Source: Bacteroidales bacterium
Lineage (GTDB): Bacteria; Bacteroidota; Bacteroidia; Bacteroidales; JAADJA01
Direction of reading: 5' to 3'
Assembly: GCA_020438135.1 (NCBI GenBank)
Contig: JAGQVF010000022.1
Coordinates: 1 to 49,972, forward strand
DNA length: 49,972 nucleotides
The translations under genes and the position numbers were made by a program. The notes beneath the pieces are model-generated. The model searched no databases and had not been told where the DNA came from. It was given only the letters and a program-made list of their open reading frames with translations. Of the stretch, positions 42,727-49,972 are shown in pieces (within the stretch, counting starts at the first letter, position 1; every line of letters starts with the position of its first letter).

Positions 42727-44880
42727 ATGGCAGGAAAAAAACATCTTAAAATCCCGAGATTTTACCAGTTCAGAATATACTTCTTTTCAGTGATTCTTTA
42801 CTATTGGCTTGTTTTACCATTTCTGCTCATCCTTTCAATTAAGTATGCCCCTGAGTTACGTGAGAAGGCTCAATTCAGATCACAAAGTGGCATAACCCTT
42901 TCAGATTCGCTGAGTAACCTGCCTGACTCCCTTCCGTTTGGCATGAACCGCTACCTCGAGGAGGCACTAGATTCCATAGTTGACCCACCCGAAAATTCCG
43001 CAGATGGTGAAAATGATATACCCCAGATCATGATTACACCGAGAGGTGTTAATTTTAATAGTTCTTCATCAGAGGCTGATACCAGCCAGGGAAGCCAGAT
43101 TGGAGAGGCATTTAACCTTTTGCTCAACTTGCTGATCGTTAGTTTTTTCCTGGGTTTTTTATTCAATTTGCCGTTCAAAAGATATTTTGCCAAAAAGCGA
43201 AAACAGAGAAAAGTATCGCAACGGTTATTTAATTTTTGTAAACGTTTCTTACTAAAATCACCACTTATCAATGCAGGCATCCTTGGACTTTCTTTTCTTG
43301 TTACGCATGTTTACATGCTGGTGATTATGATGAATACAGATAGTTTTGAGAATGAACTCAACAGAACGCTTTTTAACCATCTTTTTTATATTTCTCTTAC
43401 TGCTTCGGTTCTTTCGCTGATGTTTGTTTATTTCTGGGAAAAACACCGTGTTCACATCCGTTACATCGAGCATATTTATACCAAAACGGAGCTGCGTAAA
43501 CGGATTTTTAAATTAAAAGTAGGAAGGATCAGGAACCGCATGTTTTTATCCTCAGCCATGACCACCCTGTTACCCCTGACTATTGTGATCCTTTACCTCT
43601 TTTTGAGTGTGACTTACCTGGGCGATCTCGATTATAAAAACTTTAGTCTCGAACAACAAAAAATACTTTTCGGCGACTTCGTAAATCTCAGGGAAATTTT
43701 CGGGAATCCTGAAGAGATGCAAATCCCATCCTGGTTGTTTTACATCAATGCGATCAACAGCTTTTTCATGTTCATTGGCATTTACAGCAGCATTTTCATT
43801 GCTTTTATCTATATTTTGTTTTTGGTGAAATGGACTACGCAAGACATCGTGCATCCCGTTAAGGAGCTGTTGCTAAACATGAAAAGAACCGGCAAAGGGG
43901 AATTAAACAACTTCAGCGTAGTAAGAACAAATGATGAAATCGGAGAACTTACCGAAGGATACAACGATATGACCCAGAAGATCGGGGATTACATTCAGAA
44001 CATTTCACGGATGACTGAAGCATACTCCTATTTTGTTCCCCGCCAGTTTCTCGATTACCTTGGCAAGAGCAGTTTTGTGGATATTAAACTGGGCGACCAG
44101 GTGGAAAAAGAAATGACCGTGATGTTTAGCGATATCCGCTCTTTTACAAGGATTTCGGAACAAATGACACCCAAGGAAAACTTTGATTACCTCAACTACT
44201 ACCTCGGATACATGGAGCCTGTTATCCGGAACAACAACGGGTTTATCGATAAATATATCGGCGACAGCATCATGGCATTATTTAGCGAAGATGCCGAAGA
44301 TGCCATCAATGCTGCCATTGAGATGAGGATCAAGCTTTCGCAGTTTAACCAGGTGATGGATCAGTTCGGTAAACCGACGATCAACAGCGGAATCGGTATC
44401 CACAGCGGACTGCTGATGTTGGGTGTTGTAGGTGGAGAAGGCCGCATGGATGGAACGGTGATCTCTGATGCAGTAAACCTGGCAGCCCGGCTCGAAGGAC
44501 TTACAAAGATTTATGGTAGTCCTATCATTATCAGCCAGGATACGCTGATCAAACTGAACAATCCGGCGCAGTATCAATATAGGTTTCTCGATATTGTAAA
44601 AGTAAAAGGAAAGGAAGAGGCGGTTTATATTTTCGAGATTATCGACGGTGATCCGGAAGACGTAAAACACTTAAAACTCGAAACCAAACAGCTATTTGCA
44701 GAAGGTATTAATTACTACAAATCGGAAAAATTCGAAAATGCATTAACCTGTTTTGAAGAAGTTTATTCGAAAAACAGCCACGACGTTACGGCAGGGTTGT
44801 ATATCAAACGATGCCGGAAATTTATCAAAGAAGGAGTACCTGAAGACTGGGACGGGATTGAGACGGTTACATGGCATTAG
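42727..44880 (+). CDS. six-span class III adenylate/guanylate cyclase with HAMP
   Basis: 717 aa. There are six predicted membrane spans (about 16-38, 128-148, 182-202, 216-237, 273-296, 337-367), with an ~85-residue loop after the first and a ~40-residue loop between the fifth and sixth. A HAMP segment (about 368-425) leads to the cyclase domain (about 462-640). Metal-binding Asp469 (MFSDIRSFT) and Asp513 (DKYIGDSIMALF) are present. So are base-recognition Lys509 and the Asn584/Arg588 transition-state pair (DAVNLAARLEG). The domain thus looks fully active; Lys509 favours ATP. The last ~60 residues form a TPR-like helix pair. The HD-domain gene begins 45 bp downstream and is probably co-transcribed. 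Confidence 0.92.
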   Translation: MAGKKHLKIPRFYQFRIYFFSVILYYWLVLPFLLILSIKYAPELREKAQFRSQSGITLSDSLSNLPDSLPFGMNRYLEEALDSIVDPPENSADGENDIPQIMITPRGVNFNSSSSEADTSQGSQIGEAFNLLLNLLIVSFFLGFLFNLPFKRYFAKKRKQRKVSQRLFNFCKRFLLKSPLINAGILGLSFLVTHVYMLVIMMNTDSFENELNRTLFNHLFYISLTASVLSLMFVYFWEKHRVHIRYIEHIYTKTELRKRIFKLKVGRIRNRMFLSSAMTTLLPLTIVILYLFLSVTYLGDLDYKNFSLEQQKILFGDFVNLREIFGNPEEMQIPSWLFYINAINSFFMFIGIYSSIFIAFIYILFLVKWTTQDIVHPVKELLLNMKRTGKGELNNFSVVRTNDEIGELTEGYNDMTQKIGDYIQNISRMTEAYSYFVPRQFLDYLGKSSFVDIKLGDQVEKEMTVMFSDIRSFTRISEQMTPKENFDYLNYYLGYMEPVIRNNNGFIDKYIGDSIMALFSEDAEDAINAAIEMRIKLSQFNQVMDQFGKPTINSGIGIHSGLLMLGVVGGEGRMDGTVISDAVNLAARLEGLTKIYGSPIIISQDTLIKLNNPAQYQYRFLDIVKVKGKEEAVYIFEIIDGDPEDVKHLKLETKQLFAEGINYYKSEKFENALTCFEEVYSKNSHDVTAGLYIKRCRKFIKEGVPEDWDGIETVTWH

Positions 44881-44925
44881 AACAAATTGAATTGAAAAAC
44901 GTTACATGACAATTATTTACAGTAT

Positions 44926-45513
44926 ATGAATTTTGAAGCAGCAAAAGAATACGTTTTTAACAAATTGAACAATGATTTGGATCCCGAACTGACCTATCAT
45001 TCTTCTGCTCATACCACTGATGTGATTAATGCCGTTGAGAGATTGGCTCAGTTGGAAGGTGTTAACGGACGCGATGTGATTTTACTGAAAACGGCTGCTT
45101 TGTTTCATGATATCGGTTTTATCAACACCTATGACGGACACGAAAAAGCATCAGTAAAAATAGCCAGGGAAATTTTGCCGGATATGGGATATTCTTCAGA
45201 AGATATCAATAAAATCGAAGGAATGATCTATTCAACGGAAATTCCACAATCACCTACCAATCACCTTGAAATGATTTTGGCTGATGCCGATCTTGACTAC
45301 CTGGGAAGGGATGATATTTTTATCATTGGTCAGCGGCTCCAATATGAATGGCGCAAACTGGGCATGATCCATTCATTGAAAGAATGGCATGAAAAGCAGC
45401 TTGAATTTCTAAAAAGTCATCGCTATTTTACGCAAAGTGCACGGAAGCTTCGTGAAAACAAAAAGCAGGAAAATATAAAAGAAGTGGAAGCCCTGGTTTG
45501 CCCAAAAAATTAA
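44926..45513 (+). CDS. HD-domain metal-dependent phosphohydrolase
   Basis: 195 aa. The HD superfamily metal site is complete: His25 and His29 (YHSSAHTTD), His61-Asp62 (ALFHDIGF), His72 (YDGHEKAS) and Asp120 or Asp122 (ILADADLDYLG). Family members hydrolyse phosphate esters, including cyclic nucleotides and nucleotides. Sitting 45 bp behind a nucleotide cyclase, it may degrade the cyclase product, though it lacks a regulatory domain. A stand-alone HD protein could instead act on other nucleotides. A gap of 72 bp with a promoter-like -7 element separates it from the stress-protein gene. Confidence 0.85.
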   Translation: MNFEAAKEYVFNKLNNDLDPELTYHSSAHTTDVINAVERLAQLEGVNGRDVILLKTAALFHDIGFINTYDGHEKASVKIAREILPDMGYSSEDINKIEGMIYSTEIPQSPTNHLEMILADADLDYLGRDDIFIIGQRLQYEWRKLGMIHSLKEWHEKQLEFLKSHRYFTQSARKLRENKKQENIKEVEALVCPKN

Positions 45514-45542
45514 TTCCTCAAATTTTCTGAATAAAAAATTCC

Positions 45543-45550
45543 TATTTTTG
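45543..45550 (+). promoter_or_regulatory. -7 element for the universal stress protein gene
   Basis: TATTTTTG matches TAnnTTTG, 35 bp before the ATG at 45586. No good -33 box. Confidence 0.4.
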
Positions 45551-45585
45551 TCTGGAATTATAAATATTCCAAATTCAAAAATCAT

Positions 45586-46422
45586 ATGGACACAAAAATG
45601 AATAATATCATCCTCGTTCCCACCGATTTTTCAGAAGTATGCGAAAATGCTATGTTTCATGCTGCAGAAGCCGCCAGATACCTTAAATATAAGGTGTTGC
45701 TGCTTCATGTTGTCGACAAAAATACAAAGGCACAACTAAAGAAGGACGGAAAGGGTATCGAATCGATCGACGAAAAATTGGCCGGCATTGCTGCTGAAGT
45801 CAAAAACAAGTATGCCATCGATGCCGATCATATTGCTATGGAGGGAGATATTTTTACAACCATCGCTGAAGTGGCACATGATAATGGTGCAAATATGATC
45901 TATCTGGGTACACATGGCAAAGTTGGTATGCAAAAACTTACCGGGAGTTTTGCCCTGAAAGTTGTAACCAGTTCACCTGTACCGGTGGTTGTGGTCCAGA
46001 AAAAGCCCTTTGATAAAGGCTACAGGAAGGTGATCCTACCCATTACGAGCGACGCCGGTCCATGGGAAAAAACAAAATGGGCAGCCTTTATTTCGAAAAA
46101 TTTTAATTCGGAAATACATATCTATCAACTGGATACACCAGCTTTGGAAGAAACCATTCAGATTATTTCAAAGCATTTCAAAGAAGAAGGTGTTGAATTT
46201 AAGATCATCAAATCCGATGGTAGCAACTTTTCGAAACAAGTTATTGAATACGCCACGGCCAATATGGCTGATCTTGTAATGATCATGACCAATCCCGACA
46301 AAGGTTTCGGAAAATTTATCCTAGGAAGTTACGATGAGGAAATGATTTTTAATACTTCACAAATTCCTGTGATGTGCATCAATCCGAGAAAACAAAACTG
46401 GGAGAAAATTTTTAAAATATAA
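45586..46422 (+). CDS. tandem-domain universal stress protein
   Basis: 278 aa with two UspA domains. The first (about 5-142) starts NIILVPTDFSEVCENAM and keeps the ATP-binding loop YLGTHGKVGMQKLTGSFA with VVTSSPVPVVVVQ. The second (about 147-275) starts KVILPITSDAGPWEKTKWA and has a degenerate loop (TNPDKGFGKFILGSYDEEM), so only the first domain is likely to bind ATP. Such proteins respond to stress and, in some bacteria, bind cAMP. That makes the position after a cyclase and an HD hydrolase suggestive, but the link is inference. The second Met codon (residue 5) is an alternative start. Confidence 0.9.
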   Translation: MDTKMNNIILVPTDFSEVCENAMFHAAEAARYLKYKVLLLHVVDKNTKAQLKKDGKGIESIDEKLAGIAAEVKNKYAIDADHIAMEGDIFTTIAEVAHDNGANMIYLGTHGKVGMQKLTGSFALKVVTSSPVPVVVVQKKPFDKGYRKVILPITSDAGPWEKTKWAAFISKNFNSEIHIYQLDTPALEETIQIISKHFKEEGVEFKIIKSDGSNFSKQVIEYATANMADLVMIMTNPDKGFGKFILGSYDEEMIFNTSQIPVMCINPRKQNWEKIFKI

Positions 46423-46444
46423 AAAGACAGAGAATTCAGGTCGG

Positions 46445-46480
46445 AAAGCCGGGGCCGGGTGTCCCGGCTTTTTATTTTTT
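46445..46480 (+). terminator. intrinsic terminator after the universal stress protein gene
   Basis: 9-bp stem AAAGCCGGG / CCCGGCTTT with a 9-nt loop, followed by TTATTTTTT. Confidence 0.9.
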
Positions 46481-46528
46481 TCAATCAAAACCATGCGTAC
46501 CTTTACCGAAATAAAATAACTGATCCGG

Positions 46529-47617
46529 ATGCCGGCCATACGGTTTTATATTATCCTTTTGTTTTCATTTCAAAGTTTTCATTTGCTGAAAGCTCAGGAA
46601 TATCCTGCGAATATTGAAGAGGCAAAAGCATTGATGTATCGTGTAAATGATTACTATTTATCAGGGGAATGGAAAAATAACGACCGGAACTGGAAACGCG
46701 GTACCTATTTCATCGGGTTAATGGCATTTTATGAAGCATCGGGAGATTCTGTTCTTTTTCACCAAGCACTTACATGGGCTCAGAAACATGGTTGGCGAAC
46801 CGGTACGGAGTGGACATTTCCACCCAACAGGCTCACATGTTCACAAACATATCTTCAAATCTATTTCAAAAAACCGAATCCATTCTATATCGAACGAACC
46901 CAATCGTTTATGGATAAGCGGGTTGAAAACAGAGAACCTGCAGGTGAGCAGGGATGGGACTATGTGGACGCGCTGTTTGTAGGAACGCCCGCCTGGATCA
47001 TGATGTCGGAAGCAACCGGCAACAGAGTTTACAGCGATTACGGGTGCAGGATGTTTTTTGAAGTTCAGCACGATTTATATAATACCAAACATCATCTTTT
47101 TTATCGGGATGAAAAAGCCAAAACTTCTCAAAAATCAAACTATGATCCTGAATTCTGGGCACGTGGCAATGGTTGGGCAATGGCAGCAATTCCGCGTATC
47201 CTGCAATATTTAGCGGAAGATCATTCACAAAGAGGAAGCTTTATAGATTTGTTTACCGAAATGGCATCGATCATCAAAGATCTTCAACAAGAGGATGGAT
47301 TCTGGCGTTCAGATCTTCTACATCCCACAAAATATCCCAACCCCGAATCGAGTTCAACTGCCTTGTTTACCTATGCCCTTGCCTGGGGAATTAACAATGA
47401 TCTGCTCAATGAAGAAAGCTATTCACAAGTGGTTGAAAAAGCCTGGAGAGCACTTGCAGGTATCGTTGATCAAAACGGGAAAGTCTGCTACGGACAAACC
47501 GAATCAAGAGATCCCGGACCGGTTGACAAAAGCGATTCGGATGAATTTGTGTCAGGTGTTTTTCTTTTGGCAGGAAGCGAAATGATAAATCTGTACCGTT
47601 CACGCGCAGAAAAATGA
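46529..47617 (+). CDS. GH105 unsaturated rhamnogalacturonyl hydrolase-like
   Basis: 362 aa. A signal peptide (about 1-22, ending LKA-Q) precedes an (alpha/alpha)6 barrel. Family landmarks are RNWKRGTYFIGLMAFYEA, GWDYVDALFVGTPAWIMM with the probable catalytic Asp147, and WARGNGWAMAAIPRIL at 210-225, very typical of GH88/GH105. The C-terminal block SDSDEFVSGVFLLAGSEM also fits. These enzymes cleave the unsaturated uronic acid left by polysaccharide lyases on pectin-like or algal glycans. No lyase, SusC/SusD pair or regulator is adjacent, so this is not a typical polysaccharide utilisation locus. Its stop codon abuts the stop of the convergent GT2 gene. Confidence 0.9.
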   Translation: MPAIRFYIILLFSFQSFHLLKAQEYPANIEEAKALMYRVNDYYLSGEWKNNDRNWKRGTYFIGLMAFYEASGDSVLFHQALTWAQKHGWRTGTEWTFPPNRLTCSQTYLQIYFKKPNPFYIERTQSFMDKRVENREPAGEQGWDYVDALFVGTPAWIMMSEATGNRVYSDYGCRMFFEVQHDLYNTKHHLFYRDEKAKTSQKSNYDPEFWARGNGWAMAAIPRILQYLAEDHSQRGSFIDLFTEMASIIKDLQQEDGFWRSDLLHPTKYPNPESSSTALFTYALAWGINNDLLNEESYSQVVEKAWRALAGIVDQNGKVCYGQTESRDPGPVDKSDSDEFVSGVFLLAGSEMINLYRSRAEK

Positions 47618-48571
47618 TTAATCCTTTGCAGTTTTTTTCCCTCCCTCGAAAATATGACGGATCGCAAAAGGTCTTTTATGCTGTGATTCGAAATAGGTGC
47701 GCATGAGGAATTCGGAAATAATACCGATGGTGATCATTTGAAATCCTGCCAATACCAGCAAGACTCCCAACAGCAAAAGCGGTTTTCCCCAAATATCGTG
47801 ACCTGCAATTTTCAGAATTAGCAAATAGAGGTTGATCAATAATCCAATACCAAAAATGATTAATCCCCAGCTTCCGAAAAAGTGCATCGGTTTTTGCATA
47901 TATCTTTTCATAAAAACCAACAACGTCAGGTCGCTCATCACCTTGATGGTTCGGGAAAGACCATATTTTGATTTTCCATGAATCCTGGGGTGATGTTTAA
48001 CATTCACCTGTGTTATCTTAGCCCCTTCAAGTGCTGCCAGTACTGATATTAACCTGTGCAGTTCGCCATACAAGCCGATGCTTTTGGCCATGTCGGCACG
48101 AAATACTTTCAGTGCGCAGCCATTGTCTTTGATTTTTACATCTGATGCCCGGCTGATAATACGGTTGGCTATGATTGATGGTATTTTGCGAATAAAAAGA
48201 TCGTCCTTGCGGTTGGCACGGATCCCGGTTACAAGGTCAAAATCACCATCAATGGCCGTTTTTACCATCATGGGGATGTCGCTCGGGTCATTTTGCAGAT
48301 CGCCGTCAAGGGTAACAATAAAGTCACCTGAAGCAAAATCGAACCCTGCCAGCAAAGCCGAACTCTGACCATAGTTTTTTTTCAGTTCGATTACTTTAAC
48401 ACGTGCATCCTCAATCGACCGAAGGTTTTTGATGGTATCATCCGAAGAACCATCATCTACAAAAATGGCCTCGTACTCAAAATCGGTAAGCGCAGCCCTG
48501 ATCTGCTCATATAAAGGAATCACATTGTCCTCTTCATTGTATACCGAAATAACCAGCGAAAGCTTATTCAT
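47618..48571 (-). CDS. GT2 glycosyltransferase, DPM1/GtrB-like, with two C-terminal spans
   Basis: 317 aa. The catalytic domain begins LSLVISVYNEEDNV, with the acidic sites FVDDGSSDDT and VTLDGDLQNDP (metal-binding DxD type) and the acceptor-loop region GCALKVFRADMA. Two membrane spans (about 232-256 and 266-292) anchor it, as in polyisoprenyl-phosphate hexose synthases (DPM1, GtrB, ArnC). The expected product is a sugar linked to undecaprenyl phosphate that is flipped for envelope glycan modification. No flippase or modification gene is next to it. The ATG at 48571 is followed by a standard-length N-terminus. Confidence 0.93.
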   Translation of the reverse strand: MNKLSLVISVYNEEDNVIPLYEQIRAALTDFEYEAIFVDDGSSDDTIKNLRSIEDARVKVIELKKNYGQSSALLAGFDFASGDFIVTLDGDLQNDPSDIPMMVKTAIDGDFDLVTGIRANRKDDLFIRKIPSIIANRIISRASDVKIKDNGCALKVFRADMAKSIGLYGELHRLISVLAALEGAKITQVNVKHHPRIHGKSKYGLSRTIKVMSDLTLLVFMKRYMQKPMHFFGSWGLIIFGIGLLINLYLLILKIAGHDIWGKPLLLLGVLLVLAGFQMITIGIISEFLMRTYFESQHKRPFAIRHIFEGGKKTAKD

Positions 48572-48787
48572 TTTTTAGTAAGTTGGAGTGCAAAGTAATA
48601 AAAGATATTGTCATGATTGGCAAAATAATCCATTGACTTTGTTATGAAGATAGATTAGAATTATGTTGTTATGTTTTTTGATCGATGGATACCTCCTGTT
48701 TTATACTAAAAAACCTTATGTTTCGGCATTAATATTTTCTCTATCTTTACAACACCAAAAGAAACAGTGGATTAAAATTCAAAAACA

Positions 48788-49630
48788 ATGACAAAAGTGA
48801 AACTATCTCCCCGACAGGCAGCGGAGTTAAATTTGTTATATCTCAACGAATTAGAGAAGATCAGGCAGCGGTCTGCAGAAATTATTGCCCTATTAAAGGC
48901 CCTGGATCAACCTGGTGATGATCAGGCTGAGTCTTTAGCTCAAAAGGATGAAAAACCTAGTGAAACAGAGATACAGGAGCAAAAAACTGAACCACCCAAA
49001 TGGGGTGAATATATCATGAAGTTGCTGAATGAAAGGCAAAGAGGTGTTACGGTGAGCCAGATCTATAAGTCATATATCAAGGAATATGGTAAAGTGATAG
49101 AGGATGAGAAGGCTGCTAAAAACCGGCTGGGTCAGGCGCTTCATTATTTGCAAAATACAAAAAAGCTTATTGAGGGTTCGAACCGGAAAGGGAAACGCGG
49201 CAATATTTACAGGCTTATTCAGGAAGCAGCTCCCAAACCAAAAGTTGAATCAAAGAGTACGTCAACGCCAGCAAAACCCAAAGCTACCCGGACTAAAAAG
49301 GCGACACCTAAAAAGGCAGAACCTGAAAAAGCGCCCGTAACTCCGCCAGAAGAAATGCCGGAAGAAAAATACCTTCAATTTGTGGAAGACACCCTAAATA
49401 AAGAGCGACGTATTCTTGATCGCAATGAATTCGTTAAGTATGCCATGGTCTATTTCAATCTCCCGTTGCGAAATAAAATTTCCACCAGGGGAAAAGTGAT
49501 AAAAGCACTGAACTATATGACTAAAGATTCAGGGGCTTTAAAAAAGACCAAAAAGAAAAATCAAAACGGGACCTTCTTTGGGCTTACGGATTGGTTTGAG
49601 GATAATAAACTTATTCCGGAATATAAATAG
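48788..49630 (+). CDS. protein with two winged-helix-like repeats joined by a basic linker
   Basis: 280 aa that I do not recognise as a named family. Residues 1-40 form a charged helix with a coiled-coil look and 41-70 an acidic Gln/Glu-rich spacer. Residues ~71-144 look like a three-helix winged-helix domain ending in a basic wing (LIEGSNRKGKRGNIYRL). Residues ~148-190 are a Lys/Pro/Ala/Thr-rich linker like histone H1 tails (PKATRTKKATPKKAEPEKAP). Residues ~191-270 repeat the winged-helix pattern with the same ending (ALNYM, then LKKTKKKNQNGTFFGLT against ALHYLQ, then LIEGSNRKGKRGNIYRL). DNA binding is likely; whether it is a transcription factor, nucleoid protein or restriction-related protein is open. 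It is monocistronic; a -7-like TATCTTTA is at 48742-48749. Confidence 0.75.
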   Translation: MTKVKLSPRQAAELNLLYLNELEKIRQRSAEIIALLKALDQPGDDQAESLAQKDEKPSETEIQEQKTEPPKWGEYIMKLLNERQRGVTVSQIYKSYIKEYGKVIEDEKAAKNRLGQALHYLQNTKKLIEGSNRKGKRGNIYRLIQEAAPKPKVESKSTSTPAKPKATRTKKATPKKAEPEKAPVTPPEEMPEEKYLQFVEDTLNKERRILDRNEFVKYAMVYFNLPLRNKISTRGKVIKALNYMTKDSGALKKTKKKNQNGTFFGLTDWFEDNKLIPEYK

Positions 49631-49640
49631 TCAATTGACT
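49629..49640. repeat. 12-bp perfect palindrome AGTCAATTGACT
   Basis: It overlaps the stop codon of the preceding gene. It may be chance in AT-rich sequence or a regulator site. The stretch 49641-49830 holds nothing else I can identify. Confidence 0.25.
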
Positions 49641-49830
49641 TAGATAGTATTGAATGTATAAAAGGATATTCTTCAGAATGACCTGATCACCGTTCACCTG
49701 CCCTTCTTGTGAATCCTTTATGAATTTTTTTTTTACGTGATGCACTTTCCGTTTTTTTATTTGAATGGCCGCAACATTACACATCCTGACACATTGAATA
49801 AAGGATATAGAAAAAGAAGGTCATGAAATG

Positions 49831-49857
49831 AAAAAAGCCGCAAATAGTGCGGCTTCT
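49831..49857 (-). terminator. intrinsic terminator downstream of the tRNA-like gene
   Basis: Minus-strand stem AAGCCGC / GCGGCTT with a 7-nt loop, followed by TTTT. It lies directly after the tRNA 3' end, as expected for a tRNA transcript reading leftwards. Confidence 0.85.
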
Positions 49858-49859
49858 TG

Positions 49860-49921
49860 TGGGAGCTACTGGATTCGAACCAGTGACCACTCACGCCTGT
49901 CAGGGCGGGATGCTCTGAACC
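49860..49921 (-). tRNA. tRNA-Val(GAC)-like gene, 3' two-thirds only
   Basis: On the minus strand the D-stem 3' strand (GGTTCAGAGC) leads to an anticodon region with CTGACAG, which reads anticodon GAC for valine. A perfect T-arm follows (ACTGG-TTCGAAT-CCAGT), then the acceptor 3' strand AGCTCCC and discriminator A at 49860. The part from D-stem to 3' end resembles Bacteroidota tRNA-Val. Two things are wrong. The stretch between D-stem and T-stem is 27 nt instead of the usual 23. The expected 5' acceptor GGGAGCT and the D-arm start are not upstream; at the matching place stands GGCAAGTAGCTGA after an inserted foldback. It is either a decayed tRNA, an attachment-site remnant or an assembly error at the sequence end. 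Confidence 0.55.
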
Positions 49922-49932
49922 ATCATCCAGTA

Positions 49933-49963
49933 CGGAATCAGGTCAGCTACTTGCCTGATACCG
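49933..49963. repeat. foldback inverted repeat next to the tRNA remnant
   Basis: CGGAATCAGG (49933-49942) and CCTGATACCG (49954-49963) pair over 10 bp with one mismatch around an 11-nt loop. It occupies the place where the tRNA 5' half should be and is 9 bases from the end of the sequence, a position where chimeric foldback reads are common. Confidence 0.5.
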
Positions 49964-49972
49964 TTCCATCAC

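Noticed and set aside
46529..48571. Polysaccharide utilisation locus around the GH105 gene
   Set aside because: No SusC/SusD pair, lyase, sulfatase or hybrid regulator is adjacent. The fucosidase is 45 kb away and the neighbouring GT2 is biosynthetic and convergent.
1..49972. CRISPR arrays, insertion sequences, prophage genes, toxin-antitoxin pairs or defence systems
   Set aside because: I saw no regularly spaced repeats, transposase or integrase motifs, nor pairs of small genes of toxin-antitoxin type; the gene content is chromosomal and ordinary in codon use throughout.

Overview
This window looks like a chromosomal segment of a Bacteroidota bacterium, probably class Bacteroidia. The reasons are: several secreted proteins with C-terminal type IX secretion (T9SS) sorting domains; promoter-like elements of the phylum-specific form TTTG-N19-TAnnTTTG; the order bamD-rpoZ-coaBC-DUF4835-recN, which is familiar from this phylum; a gyrA-TPR gene pair; and AT-rich spacers. 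The left edge cuts an alpha-L-fucosidase gene, and the right edge ends in an abnormal tRNA-Val-like sequence. I found no insertion sequence, phage or CRISPR array.

Layout. 1-1.3 kb: 3' part of a GH29 fucosidase. 1.5-5.7 kb: a response regulator and histidine kinase operon, divergent from a T9SS-exported carboxypeptidase-regulatory-domain protein; the shared spacer carries two Pho-box-like direct repeats. 5.7-12.7 kb: a small membrane methyltransferase, a structured gene-free spacer, truC, two divergent secreted BNR/sialidase-fold proteins (one with PKD, GEVED and a dockerin-like end, one with a T9SS tail) and a carboxymuconolactone-decarboxylase-like protein. 12.8-19.6 kb: gyrA with a downstream TPR gene, divergent from clpC. 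19.6-24.6 kb: an orphan membrane protein, two convergent acyl-CoA dehydrogenases and fabI. 24.6-29.6 kb: the bamD-rpoZ-coaBC-DUF4835-recN housekeeping operon leading into fabI. 29.8-32.5 kb: an alpha-oxoamine synthase (candidate sphingolipid or sulfonolipid first step) and a coiled-coil/multi-span membrane protein. 32.6-40.4 kb: two paralogous secreted M14 zinc carboxypeptidases, one coupled to a membrane-embedded spermidine-synthase-like protein, with an outer-membrane barrel-like protein and a glycosyltransferase between them. 40.5-42.5 kb: DUF6913-dapA and a flavin reductase. 42.7-46.4 kb: a six-span class III nucleotide cyclase, an HD-domain hydrolase and a tandem universal stress protein. 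46.5-49.6 kb: a GH105 hydrolase, a polyisoprenyl-linked GT2 glycosyltransferase and a protein with two winged-helix-like repeats joined by a basic linker. 49.86 kb to the end: the tRNA-Val-like remnant with its terminator.

How it fits together. The envelope is the main theme: outer-membrane assembly (bamD, DUF4835), fatty-acid synthesis (fabI), possible sphingolipid or sulfonolipid synthesis, T9SS cargo peptidases and glycan-degrading enzymes. The least explained parts are the Pho-box-like regulon at 3.7-4.0 kb, the cyclase-HD-USP cluster, the peptidase plus membrane spermidine-synthase-like pair, the duplicated winged-helix protein and the damaged tRNA. All family calls were made by reading the protein sequences; no database search was possible.
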